NCBI GenBank assembly: GCA_032622095.1
Contig: CP136061.1
Span: forward strand, 259,874,077 to 259,938,076
Source of the DNA: Siphonodentalium dalli
Taxonomy: Eukaryota; Mollusca; Scaphopoda; Gadilida; Siphonodentaliidae
Length of the DNA: 64,000 nt
Reading direction: 5' to 3'
Shown piece after piece: positions 47,221 to 59,405 of the stretch (position 1 is its first letter; each line of letters begins with the position of its first letter). The position numbers were made by a program, and so were the translations under genes. Below the pieces are notes generated by a model. That model did no database searches and was not told the DNA's origin. It was given only the letters and a program-made list of their open reading frames with translations.

Positions 47221-48360
47221 TTATTGTACAGATATGTGGGTTACTATTTTCAAGTTGAATGAAATGGAAATAGGTCAATCAAAGGGAACTCTTATTATAT
47301 GAAAACAAATTATGTTCAATATTTTTTTCTGATATACCACTTCACTGAAGTATAGAAAATAACCATAAATTTTCAGTTTATGATTTGCTGTTCCAAATCT
47401 TGACATTCTTGTTAAATACCATATTTACATAACAGTTTATCGGATAATTAATAATGAACATAATTTTATACTCTGAAATTGACAGCGATTTGTAACAGAA
47501 GTAAGCATAATTCCAGGCCTCAAAATGCAATGATGTTTTGAAAAAGTTAATACATTTCATTGTACTGCACTTAGGTCTTAACAATTTAAGAAATACTGGG
47601 ATCAATGACCAAATTACATGTATACATTGTTCTCTCTTCTTTCTCAGCTTGAATGCTGTTGTTGAATAATACAATACTTTGATGAAGTAATAAAATCCTC
47701 TTTCTTATTATACTGTTGTTAGTTTGTCTTCATTATTCCATCAAAACTAATACATGTAATACCCGTTTTGGATCATGATATGGTAGTATATACTACCATG
47801 ACATGTATCAGGTACGTATATATGGATTTTCGTTAAAATCAGGATGGGTGGGGGTGATGTATATACAGATGTGAATATAAGGATATGGATTATAAATAAG
47901 GGCAGCCAAACACGTTACAAGTGAAAGTGTCCCAGTGCCTTATATTGACCTGATGTGCCATGCACTTACTAACTGAGCTGCCAGGGGGGTCCCTTAGGCT
48001 ATATATCTGTATGATGAATGTTTATGTCATAGTACAATACAAAGCCACTTGATTTTAGAGTTATCTATCTTCGTCCACAATTTGGTCGGTTTGACAAATA
48101 CTTTCCAGGCAGAAAAATGTACGTATCTCAAGAAATAACAGAATTCAAATATCGATATCTGATCACTCTGACCTTTGATGGGTGGGTTCCTTGACTGGAA
48201 TCAGATATGTTTTATCCCCGAAGCCAAAGGAATAGTAATTTAGAGGTGTTTAATCGGATCATCATCGTTAATAATAACACTTCATTGTGGCTACAGGTGT
48301 GCTATGATCTGCAAACACACTGAATTGTGGGAGGCATTTTTTTCACATTTATTCCTTATT
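47221..48360. other. stretch without gene
   Basis: No gene. A short perfect palindrome, TGGTAGTATATACTACCA, lies near 47,778-47,795. A tRNA-like A-box word at about 47,985 on the minus strand has no B box and is not called. Confidence 0.45.
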
Positions 48361-48790
48361 ATTTAATAATAACAGTTTATTTGTGCATCAGCACACTCAG
48401 ATGATATACACTGAATCATAAATCATTTGTGATGAAGCTCAAATCATTTGTGATGAAGCGCAAGTAACTAACACCAACTGACTTAACTCAAAGTATTAGA
48501 GTAAGAGTCCATCTCATATATGGTATGGTGGAGTCTTAAGCCTATATTTGAGTGATCTATTCTGGTCAAAGTCAATTTTAGTTCAGGTGGAATCACTGGG
48601 ATTCACTGCATATTCATATTGATTTGCATATCAGCCCAAATCAATTATGCTTAAGAGTAAATATGATTTATTTGCGCATCAACAAAAATGATTTGCGCTT
48701 CATGGGTAAATGATTTGCGCTTCAGCATAAATATTTGCACTTATGTCAGCCAACATGACCCCTATTATTTGCACTTCAGTAAATTAATGT
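48361..48790. repeat. inverted TTTGCGCTTC repeat, possible fold-back
   Basis: GATGAAGC(T/G)CAAATCATTTGTG copies on the left (48,418-48,468) face ATGATTTGCGCTTCA copies on the right (48,688-48,728). Further TTTGTGCATCA and TTTGCACTTCA words lie at the edges. The two halves are inverted around about 48,575. Confidence 0.65.
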
Positions 48791-48959
48791 TTCAATGAAA
48801 CTGTAGTTCAACTTGGAGAGAGGTTCCATAAGAAGTTCCTTAAGAAAAATACTATTGTAAAAATACCATTCTAAAATATAACATGGTAATTTGGACAACT
48901 GTACACCCGTACTATGTATTGCCATGTAAACACTCCAAATAATGCTCTATTAAAAATAT

Positions 48960-50070
48960 ACTTGTAATAATGTACAAGTTTTACTATATTAAATACACTT
49001 CTACTACAGTATTACCAGTTACTATTGTGTTATTGTATTTATGAAGATTCTGACAATTGTTTACTATAGTATTACTACAGTATTACTTTATTGTTTTACT
49101 ACAGAAATAATATAGTAAAACTATAGTATTAATATGGTAAAACTATAGTGATACTTATCAATGGTAGCTTTTAGAAGCCTAAACATTTGAGACAAAACAG
49201 TGGAGGTCATGAATGGCATATGTGATTACCTAAGGGGTGAAACACTGCTTGACTTAGACGACTTAGTTACAACAATATTCTTGCCTCATTCTATTAATTT
49301 GAGTATATCAACAGGTACTCAATAGATTTGTACTGATTAACTAACAAAACGTGATTTTCTTCTCAAAAAACAGGACAGAGACAGGAAACACATGAGTTAT
49401 GTAATATGATATTGTGAAATAGTATGGTAAAACTATAGTGATACTAATCAGTACTATTGAAATATTATATTTTTACTAGAGTAATACTATGTGATGTTTT
49501 GGGATTTTGAAGACCACCCCCATCATTTTGATGGTCCCAATATCATATTAACAATGGTATTTCTTCAAAAGTTGCTTTGGTGATCAACATCAGTTTTACA
49601 ATTATAAAAGAGGAATTTGTTTGTAGTATTACCGCACCATACTATAGTAAAAATCCCAGGAGTACTATGCTTGCTGCTTATTATTATGTCATACTGTATA
49701 TAGTTATACTGTAGTATACTATGCCGTGGGACACTATAGTATTACCACAACATACTATACTAAAAATCACAGTAGTACTATGATTGATGCATAGCATTCA
49801 TAGTGTACTATAGTATAATACATGTATAGGTATATTGTAGTGCACTTGTATACCATCATTGGTTACTATAGCATTACCACAACATAATATAGTAAAAGTC
49901 CCAGGAGTACAATGATTGATGTATAGTATTTCATACTGTATTATAGTTAACTGTAGTGTTCTATGTTCTACCATATATGGCTTTGTTGCTAAAATGACAT
50001 TAAACCCAAATCAATCAATCTACCATAGTAATACCACTTTATACCATAGTATTATTACGCAAATACTATT
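48960..50070. repeat. degenerate ACTATAGTA-rich tandem repeat
   Basis: Words such as TACTATAGTATTAC and CTACAGTATTAC recur throughout. The clearest part has three units starting at 49,626, 49,739 and 49,871, each with a G(T/C)ATTACC(A/G)CA, CATA(C/A)TATA(G/C)TAAAA, AGTAC(T/A)ATG and TATAGT-rich end. The period is about 113-132 bp. Many words are self-complementary. Confidence 0.75.
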
Positions 50071-50344
50071 GTATATCTTCATAAGGGGCTTGAGATCAAT
50101 TGCATGAAAATTATGGCTATATGCCATGTTGAGGATTTAGTCATGCTAAAACAAAATTCCAAGATGACTTCAGTTATACTGTGTTTGGTGGATTCGCAGT
50201 ACATTGGTTGAAAATGACAATGCATATAGTCTGGGAGCTGATAGTGTAACCCTGATCACCAATGATTTAACCTCACCACACTAATTTTCTTCCTTAGTTG
50301 AAAGGGCTAAGTAATACTAGATTATCAACATGAAGAGATATATA

Positions 50345-52634
50345 TAAAGTAAAATCCAAGATGGTTGCTGACGGCTATCTAGTCCAGTGAAATTCAAAAG
50401 CATTTGATAGCTTCCATCTAGTAGATCGAAATCAAGATTAAAATGAAGTTTGGTGATGGTTGGATAAGGGAAGTGGACTGTAGGGTGTGCCAAAGGGTTT
50501 AGTCATGCAAAGAGTAAAATTCAAGATGGCTGCCAGTAGACATGTTTTATGCCGAATGACCCCAAAATAACTCTAACCCATCTACATTTCAATGTTAAAA
50601 GGTACTCAATCCGATCAGAGGGTCCCCATCTCAACAGATTCCAACAACAACAATCCAATCAGAGGGTCCTATATTACTATTTCTTTGGCTTTTGGGGTAA
50701 CAAATATTTGATTCGAGTTGAGGAACCCATCAACATAGCTCAGAGTTATTAGATATTGATTTTTGAAATTTGTTATTTTCTCGAGATGAGTACTAATAAT
50801 TGCCTTCATCTTCGTAATCTGCTCGAGATGTGTACACCAAAACACTATTCAAACAGACAAGGATGGATAACTCTAAAATCAAGTGGTAATAATAACGCAA
50901 TTTTGACTGTGTTCTGGGACAGAAAGTATTCCCGATAATGAAAAATAATAGATTTCTAAAATCGATATCTAAAACATCTGAGCTTTGATGGGTGGCTTCC
51001 TCGACTCGAATCAAATATTTTTGACCCCCCGAAGCCTTTGAAATAGTAATTCAGAGGAGTTTTATCGGATTGAGTACCTTTAACAACCATGACAAATTTC
51101 ATGATGATCCGAACAAAGGTACGACCTGTAGCCCGTACCAAAGTATTTAGTCATGCAAAGAATAAAATCCAAGATGAATGCCAGCGGCCATATTTTATGA
51201 CCGAACTACCCCAAAAAGATTCGTTCTCATCTACATGTCATTGTCAACATCCGTAACGAATTTCATGATGATCCGACCAAAGGTACGACCCGTAGCCTGT
51301 GCCATTCAGGATTCAGTGATGCAAAGAGTAAAATCCAATTACCGAATGACCCCAAAATGACACATTCCCATCTATATGTCAATATTAACATAAATTACAA
51401 ATATCATGACGAGTGATGATCAGACAAACAGTATGGCCTGTAACCCATGATAATGGATTGAATTTTGAAATCCAAAATGGTCGCTGGCAGCCAGGTTTTT
51501 TTTGCCGAATAACCCCAAAATGACTCATTTCCCATTTACATGTCAATGTTAACTGTGCCAAAGGATTTTGTCATACAAAGAGTAAAATACAAGATGGCTA
51601 CCAGCAGCAATGTTTTATGGCCGCATGACCCCAAAATGACTAGTTCCCATCTACATCTCAATGTTAACATCCACGACAAATTTCATGTTGATCAGACAAA
51701 CAGTATGGCCTGTAGCCCGTGCTAATGGATTGGATTTTGTAATCCAAGATGGCCACTGACGGGCATGTTTTTTGGCCAAATGACCCCAAAATGACTCCCA
51801 TCTAGAAGGTGACCCGACTTCGTCCGGGCTTTGACCTTGAATTGACCATTTTGAAGGTCAAGGTCAGGTGTGGTCAAACACCAACACCCCAAAAATGGTG
51901 GAAATCGGCCCAGCGGATACCGGGAAATCGGTCCAGCGGATACCGAGATACCCTATGCATCAAATTTCGTCCGTAAAAATCCGCCAGTTTAACCCGATTT
52001 GATTTCCATTCAAGTATATAAACGCGCCTCATATATACACGCTCATTAATTATCAAGTTTCAACGTAAAGATAAATTACCATCGGTGCCCGAGATATCGC
52101 CAAGACGTCTGAAACAGTCAAATGCATCGGCCGGTTAAGCGTTAACGTGATCTAACGTTATGACCTCTAACGACGTCATAGAAGTTACGCATTGTTTTTA
52201 TCCTGATGGAAGATAGTACCACTTCTTCTTGATAATTGAGGCAGATAACTAAAACGGATACATACGCATTATATATCGTTGGAAAGAGGAAACACGAAGG
52301 ATTCTCACAGTGTCATTATTATGACTGGCATTTTATTATTCGCGCTGTTTCGAATCGATTTGTAAGCACCGAACTCAAATGAAAGTCCCGTAAAAACAGC
52401 GTAAAAACAGATTTGACCTCGGCACGTGAAAAGTTGACCTCGGATCTGAAAAACACCACACACAGACAGATCTTCCAAAATGACTCGTTCCCATCTACAT
52501 GTCAATGTCAACAGCTGTGACAAATTTCATAATGATCCTACCAAAGGTATTACGTGTAGCCTGTATTGTTGACGCTTCACACAAACGCACACACAGACGA
52601 CGGATACAAAGCCATTACAAAGGAAAGTTGAGCT
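50345..52634 (-). mobile_element. ~164 bp element in reverse orientation, left arm at its right end
   Basis: Read on the minus strand it starts with AGCTCAACTTTCC at 52,634, GTATCCGTCGTCTGTGTGTG and GCGTCAACAATAC, then type B units (CATGTAGATGGGAACGAG, ATTTTGGGGTCATTCGG, ATCTTGGATTTTACTC). Units nearest 50,345 are type A-like. No right arm was found at the 50.3 kb end. The element is interrupted by an unrelated 670-bp segment. Confidence 0.85.
51801..52470. mobile_element. unrelated insertion within the reversed element
   Basis: Core repeats stop at CCCATCTAGAAGG and resume at TTCCAAAATGACTCG. The segment starts with GACCCGACTTCGTCCGGG and a self-complementary GACCTTGAATTG/GGTCAAGGTC block, followed by a repeated AAATCGG(C/T)CCAGCGGATACC. 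It also contains several TAACGT/ACGTTA words. I do not know the class. Confidence 0.6.
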
Positions 52635-53385
52635 AAAAATATATACATTTGTATACATTGACAAGATTTTCTCACTATAATTTGTATCCTTCTGAAAAAC
52701 GGCGTCCATGTTGGACGCCATCCCATCCTGCCTGGTGATTGTACAGACACGTTTTGTTTCGTACTAACATTGCTTAAAAATTGAGGGACTAATAAAGAAG
52801 AAAATTAGTGGGGTGAAGTTGAATCACGGGGGTGCAGGGGTACCCTATCAGCTCCCGGACTAATATTGCTTTAATTTTGGTCCAATTAACATTCGCAGAA
52901 TGCTACTCAGAAATATGCTCAGAATGATTCTCAAGCTTCTACATTTTCAAAAAAATTCCCGGGGGAGGCCCCCCGGACCCCACCTGCGAGAAGGGTCTAC
53001 ACGACCCCTCTCGCGCACTCCCTAAAGCCTAGCGGCGCTAATTCCTTTTTCTTATTCTATTCCGCCCGAAAAAAAATGCATTTTTTAACCTGAATATATC
53101 ATTTTGTGTGAAAAGTTTTGTGTGAAAATTAATACTGTAACAGCCGGTTAAATGCTACGACCTGTAGTCTGTGCCAAAGGATTTAGCCACACAAAGAGTA
53201 AAATCCACCAGCGGCAATGTTTTATGGTCGAATGACCCCATAATGACTCGTTCCCATCTACATGTCAATATTAACATCCACGACAAATTTCATGATCAGA
53301 TGAACACTCAGGCCTGTAGTCTGTGCTAATGGATTGAATTTTGAAAACCAAGATGGCCGCCATATTTTTTTGTTGAATGACCCCA
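52478..53385. repeat. 908-bp tandem duplication, copy 1
   Basis: It contains the left end of the reversed element, a GGCGTCCA/TGGACGCC palindrome, a CCCGGGGGAGGCCCCCCGG block, ACCCCTCTCGCGCACTCCC, and core repeats. The next copy follows at an offset of 908 bp. Confidence 0.85.
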
Positions 53386-54300
53386 AAATTACTCGTTCCC
53401 ATCTACGTGGCAATGTCAACAGCTGTGACAAATTTCATAATGATCCGACCAAAGGTATTACCTGTAGCCTGTATTGTTGACGCTTCACACAAACGCACAC
53501 ACAGACGACGGATACTAAGCCATTACAAAGTAAAGTTGAGCTAAAAATATATACATTTGTATACATTGACAAGATTTTCTCACTATAATTTGCATCCTTC
53601 TGAAAAACGGCGTCCATGTTGGACGCCATCCCATCCTGCCTGGTGATTGTACAGACACGTTTTGTTTCGTACTAACATTGCTTAAAAATTGAGGGACTAA
53701 TAAAGAAGAAAATTAGTGGGGTGAAGTTGAATCACGGGGGTGCAGGGGTACCCTATCAGCTCCCGGACTAATAATGCTTTAATTTTAGTCCAATTAACAT
53801 TCGCAAAATGCTACTCAGAAATATGCTCAGAATGCTTCTCAAGCTTCTACATTTTCAAAAAAATTCCCGGGGGAGGCCCCCCGGACCCCCACCTGCGAGA
53901 AGGGTCTACACGACCCCTCTCGCACACTCCCTAAAGCCTAGCGGCGCTATTTTTTACATATTCTTTTCTGCCCGAAAAAAAATGCATTTTTTAACCTGAG
54001 TATATCATTTTGTGTGAAAAGTTTTGTGTGAAAATTAATACTGTAACAGCCGGTTGTAATGCTACGACCTGTAGTCTGTGCCAAAGGATTTAGCCATACA
54101 AAGAGCAAAATCAACCAGCGGCAATGTTTTATGGTCGAATGACCCCAAAATGACTCGTTCCCATCTGCATGTCAATATTAACATCCACGACAAATTTCAT
54201 GATCAGACGAACACCCGGGATTGAATTTTGAAAACCAAGATGGCCGCTGGCCGCCATGTTTTTTATCGAATGACCCCAAAACGACTCGTTCACATCTACA
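53386..54300. repeat. 908-bp tandem duplication, copy 2
   Basis: It shows the same order of landmarks as copy 1 with scattered substitutions and small indels. It degrades after about 54,230, where a stretch present in copy 1 is missing around CACCCGGGATTG. Confidence 0.8.
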
Positions 54301-54578
54301 TGTAAATGTAATCAGCCATGACAAATTTCATAATCATCAACCCAATGGTACGGCGTGTAGTCCGTGCTTATGTATTTACATTGTTTAATACTGAAAACCC
54401 CAAAATGACTCATTTCTCATCTACATGTCAATGTCAACAACCATGACAAATTTTATAATGATCCGACCAAAGGTGAGACCTGTAGTCCATATATATGTAA
54501 TGGAAATTGTTGACGAACACACAGACGACGGATATGAACCCATGGCAATAGCTCAAATTTGACAAGTCAAGTTGAACT
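54060..54578 (-). mobile_element. third reversed left-arm copy of the ~164 bp element
   Basis: On the minus strand, AAGTTCAACTTGAC/CAAATTTGAGCTATTGCC, ATATCCGTCGTCTGTGTG and CGTCAACAATTTCC lead into about two to three type B units. Confidence 0.8.
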
Positions 54579-54610
54579 TTTAAAAAATCCATATATATTG
54601 ACCAGTACGT

Positions 54611-55070
54611 TGCCCTCTCACAGGTATATACGCCACTGAATATGCAATAGGCTGTATCACACTGGAAGCTGAAATAAGTATATATAACTGCGTATGTCAG
54701 TCTTATCACACATTCTCTGTTGATAGTTAGGGGGAAACTGAGATAAACTGCGAATTGGGATTTAATATAAATAAATATTATTCATATTTTCAAAACTAGA
54801 CCAAAACGATAGTGAAACTTTGCAATTCAACGACATTAGAAGCCGTCGAACGTGTGAAGCGACGATCATACGATCCAAGATGGCGGTCCGGACCGCCCGG
54901 TTTAGAATGAATAGGACGCTCAATAAGTATATTTACGTAGCGTATTGAGCATGACATCAGTCTGATCCACTCAAATACCCTATATATATGTGGCGTATTT
55001 GAACCACAAATACCTTATGTATATATTGATATGCTATGCGTATCGGGTGTCATGGACCATGTCATGACGT
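54611..55070 (-). repeat. dispersed repeat, copy 2 (inverted partner of 3546-4012)
   Basis: This is the reverse complement of copy 1 along its whole length, with landmarks in mirrored order (GGAAGCTGAAATA, ATATATAACTGCGTATG, AGAAGCCGTC, CGCTCAATAAGTATATTTA, GAACCACAAATACCTTAT). It lies 32 bp from the hairpin end of the reversed element. Confidence 0.85.
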
Positions 55071-56114
55071 CTTCGCTGGTTTTCGTTCAGCTATCCAACG
55101 AAATTGGTCAAAATGAAACTAATCTATAGGCCTAAATCACATAGGAATTGTTCAGAAAAACTAAAGTTGGTAATTTCATAACCATCCCGTTGGTCCACTT
55201 CCGATTCTGTGATTTCACCATTTCTTTTGGGATATTATTGTTCCCAGGATGCTATGAGAAAGCGGAGCGGAAGTCACGTGATTTTTAACCCATTTTTGTG
55301 CGCCGTTTTTCATCGCGTCGAAATTCTGTTTCATGGTATTGTAAAAATTAATGACGTCATTCACGCCTAAACTTGAAAAGCAACACTTGCGCACCAAAGC
55401 GCTATATGCAAGTGCTATATGCAAGTGTTATCATCAGTACACAATCTTGGGCTATACTACTGGCATGTCGCCTTCGCACTAAATCGTTACATTACTACCA
55501 GAGCATATCACTCGCGTACCAAAACGCGATTCCAGTTCTTATAACGAAAATGCGTACCAAATCCCTATTACCACGACCTCGTGTACATACCACAAAGACA
55601 CTGACATTTTTTGGACCTGATCAACTGCCGCGCACTAGTTTTGCATATATCATGCTGATGACCCAATGTCATGTCGCAATTGTATCGTTAGGTACAATAT
55701 ATTCGAATAATTATCGGTACGCCCACACAGCGTTTTATAAACATTTCCACATGTATCTATAGGCACTCACGGCCACGCATTATATATTTAAGCGTTTATG
55801 TCAACAACACATACACCCTCACGCCATATCATAGCGTTCTTCAGCTTCGCACCCAATACTATTTCCGTCACTACATGTATATCAAAGACCGTGTATGCAC
55901 CCGCACACTATTACAGTGAGTCTCCATTAACGCGTAAACTATTTAGTTTCACCATCGGGAACCTCAGGCCCGCGTAACATTATAGCATTATATAATAAAG
56001 CGCACAACGTTTAATGTTGATATTATTACGCCACCTGTGGTGTTTCTAGCTTCTGTGAGTTTGATATTGTGTGGTGGACGGGGCGAATGTATTCTTAGAT
56101 ATTTTGTGTACCTT
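55071..56114. other. stretch without gene
   Basis: No supported gene. A 129-codon open frame (55,373-55,762) has no recognisable domain. A GCTATATGCAAGTG word is repeated twice near 55,400-55,429. Confidence 0.4.
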
Positions 56115-56545
56115 GAATCACGTAGATGCCGAAATTGTAAAGTTAACGTCACCGGTGTTTAATATGTTTATGAAAATATGATAAATCGTATCGATAGAGT
56201 CAGGACAGGCTGAAATTGTAAACTTAAAGTCACCGGTGTAATAATATGTTGTTGAAAATATAAATAATTTGATAGACTGCAAATAATATATAACCCATTG
56301 GGAGCCCCTAATGTATTCTTGAACATTTTGTTTTGTACCATTACTCAATCGTACCGATAGAATCACGTAGATGCCGAAATTGTAAAGTTAACGCCACCGG
56401 TGTATAATATGTTTATGAAAATATGATAACTCGTATCGATAGAGTCAAGATAGGCTGAAATTGTAAACTTAAAGTCACTTGTTGTTGAAAATATAAATAA
56501 TTTGATAGACTGAAAATAATGTGTAACCCATTGCGAACCCCCCCC
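56115..56545 (+). repeat. 245-bp tandem duplication with internal half-units
   Basis: GAATCACGTAGATGCCGAAA starts both copies (56,115 and 56,360). Each copy holds two related half-units (GCCGAAATTGTAAAGTTAAC and GCTGAAATTGTAAACTTAAA), most followed by CACCGGTGTA. A C-only run follows near 56,540. Confidence 0.85.
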
Positions 56546-56844
56546 CCCGGTGTAGTGAAGTGAATTGTGGGTAGTTTCATTGTGAATATTCTCCGCCATC
56601 TTTATTTTCTGGAATTATCACCAAGATTTCTCCACTCTATTCTCTTAAACTACACCCGAATCGGTCAAATTCTTTTGATAATTCTATCTAAATACATCTT
56701 AGCTACTATTCGGATCTGCTGTCCCGGTCTAAAAAGGGATAGTTTGACCAAAACGACTATTGACCAAAACTTTGTTTACAAATTGAGCGCACTCGATGAC
56801 CGGGTTGACCGGAATGACCCGTCCACGCTGCAAATTTATTATCG

Positions 56845-57200
56845 AAAACAAATTCAATTTCTTCCATCTAAAACATAATTACGCGCTGGACTGGTCATTT
56901 TAGGAATATATATGTATCCCACGCACATACACCAAGTTTCAGCTTAAAATTTCGAAAAATGACAGTTTTATTGACATAAATCGATTTTAATGGCAAATCA
57001 TGCCAAATGCCATGTTAAATTTTATCATTGAAAACAATTCATTTCTTCCATCTAAAACATAATTACGTGCTGTACTCTGTAATTTTAGGAATATATAACT
57101 ATCCCACGCACAAACACCAAGTCTCAGCTTAAAATATTGAAAAATGACAGTTTTATTGACATAAATCGATTTTAATGGCAAATGCCATGTTAAATAAATT
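56845..57200 (+). repeat. 184-bp tandem duplication
   Basis: TTTCTTCCATCTAAAACATA, ATTTTAGGAATATATA, TCCCACGCACA and GACAGTTTTATTGACATAAA recur at an offset of 184 bp with a few changes. Confidence 0.9.
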
Positions 57201-57339
57201 TTTGTGCCCTGCAAATATTTTCTGAGCTGTTCCATATTGGCACTAGAGTCCATATTTGACCGGTTACACCTGATAATTGTGCGACAGTACAGTCGCATTA
57301 CTTTATACATCAAAATTGGTCATTATCACCCGACAATTT

Positions 57340-58000
57340 TATTTTGGTCTATCGTATCAACCCCTATTTTCTCCCGCATAGCCTGACTAAGTGTCAACAT
57401 TGGTCTTTATCGCTCCACTAATTTGTATCGTTTCATCGGTATGAATTCCATATCCAATTATCCACATATAACCAACCCAACCTCTAATCCCGGTCCAATT
57501 TATTTATTTCTTTCATCGGTATAGTCACGTTACGTAATATTGTATCGCGTGATACTTGTACTTATATGTCTATGGTATTACTATAGTATACCGTATCCGT
57601 ATATCAATTGCTATTCCTTTCTATATAATCCTGGTGCCATCTATAGACATAGAGATAATTTCAGACCCCCCCCCCCCCCAATTTTATATCATTGCTGCTT
57701 TAGTACAGTCGCGATATATTACATGGCAACATCGCTCCACTAATTTATGTCAGTTCATCGGTACAAACCCCTTTTTCTCCGAGTCCATATAACCAACCCA
57801 ACATCTTATAGAAGTCCATAAATGACTATTATGGCACTATATAGAGATGACTAAAATTCTGACACCCCTTATTTTACAGCCTTGTTGCAATGTTCAGTAG
57901 AGTTGAGATGCATAATATGTCAACATTGGTCATTATCGCTCTATAAATTTATATCGGTTCAACCCTTAGTTCCCTGTATCGCCCACCCCTCCCTGAATTT
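57340..58000 (+). repeat. degenerate repeat with CATTGGTC/CGCTCCACTAATTT words
   Basis: CATTGGT(C/T)(A/T)TTATCGCTC, ATTTATGTC/ATATCGGTTCA and ACAACCCC-like blocks recur near 57,400, 57,720 and 57,920 with long differing spacers. A C-only run is at about 57,667-57,679. Confidence 0.5.
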
Positions 58001-58272
58001 ATTTTTTCATTTGTATTATAGTCTCGTTACGTACACATTTTATCTCTTGTAACTTTTGCTTCAATGCGTCGAGTTCCGCTGCAGGGAATACAAAACTGAC
58101 AACATTTTGAAATGTTAGCAGGCTTCAAACTCATCTTATCCAAGAAAAACTCTGGTTACATAATAAATTTGTGTATATGGTGTACGCGCATTTGTTGAGT
58201 TAAAAACCAAAGGTACCAAGTCAAGGTCCAAATCCCCAACACACTGTTGTGAGGTTTAACTCCATCTACAAA

Positions 58273-58749
58273 CAGTAATGTCCAAAGTAATTGATCACTT
58301 AACCACAGCAAAATTATGGGTATTTTTTCATGATTTTAAATCCTGAAAAATTACCCATAATTATGCTGTGGTTAAGTGGTCAATTACTTTGGGCATTACT
58401 GTAACAAATATAAGGATGTGGTTTAATGATAACTCAATCCTCATACAGTAATATTCAAAGTAATTGACCACTTAAGTACAGCAGAATAATGGGTAATTTA
58501 TCAGGATTTTAAATGCTGAAAAAATACCCATAATTCTGCTGTGGTTAAGTGGTCAATTACTTTGGGCATTACTGTAACCAATATAAGGATTTGAGGTTTA
58601 ATGATAACTCAATCCTCATACAGTAATGTTCAAAGTAATTGACCACTTAACCAGAGCAGAATTATTTGTAATTTTTCAGGATTTTAAATCCTGAAAAATT
58701 ACCAATAAGTCTGATCTGGTTAAGTGGTCAATTACTTTGGGCATTACTG
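58273..58749. mobile_element. three tandem 129-bp copies of the TA-flanked MITE with shared flank
   Basis: Copies at 58273-58401, 58446-58574 and 58621-58749 each read CAGTAATG(T)(C/T)CAAAGTAATT through an inverted partner ending GGGCATTACTG. The centre is TTTTAAATCCTGAAAAA-like. The about 45-bp links are also alike (ATATAAGGAT...GTTTAATGATAACTCAATCC), so the block arose by tandem duplication of MITE plus flank, not by three insertions. Left flanks are TA in copies 2 and 3. Confidence 0.9.
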
Positions 58750-59190
58750 TAACCAATATAAGGATGTGAGGTTTAATGAGAACTCCATCCACATAACTAA
58801 TTAATATGTGTGAAAATTAAAACAAAACAAAATAAATTCCATTATGGCGTCCAATATGGACTGCCTAATTCTGCTCCAAAACATGTATATTGAATATATG
58901 GATGTTTATGGGGGGAAACCGATTATTTCAATGATATTTTCATTAACTGGGATCCAAAACCTGACTTACGGGAGCGTGCTTCGCGCGCGACTGTATCTTA
59001 AGCATATGTGCATATTTAATAAGCCAACAATTGGAATCCCAACAGAAGATTGGCGTGGGTCCCTTGTGCGATCTGTCCATCGAAAATTATTTAGACATCT
59101 CAAGACACGTAAGACCCAATAACTTAATATACAGAATAGATACATCTATTGCCTGAGTGACTAATATTTATATTTGTTACAATGAGGTCA
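58750..59190. other. stretch without gene
   Basis: A 92-codon open frame (58,844-59,122) begins with GGCGTCCAATATGGAC, the palindromic word also seen in the 908-bp duplication. No domain is recognised. Confidence 0.4.
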
Positions 59191-59405
59191 AATAGTTGCG
59201 AAGCCAGCGCCACAATTCTTTCCCTCCTTAGTAAATCTTAAAACAACTTCTAAAGAATTATTAATTTACCTTATATTTGGTATGGAGCGTCCTTGGTTTA
59301 CTGGAGTTCAGATTTGTTAACACCACGTCACCAAGTTAATTACTTGCGAAGCCACAGCCATAACTATTTCCCTCCATAGTAATTCTCAAAACAACTTCTT
59401 AAGAA
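59191..59405 (+). repeat. direct repeat pair, 151 bp apart
   Basis: TTGCGAAGCCA...TTTCCCTCC(T/A)TAGTAA and AAAACAACTTCT(A/T)AAGAA occur at about 59,192 and 59,343. Confidence 0.75.

Noticed and set aside
47895-47995. tRNA-like sequence (CAGCTCAGTTAGTAAG on the minus strand)
   Set aside because: It has an A-box-like word, but no B box and no cloverleaf I could build. At most it is a SINE relic.
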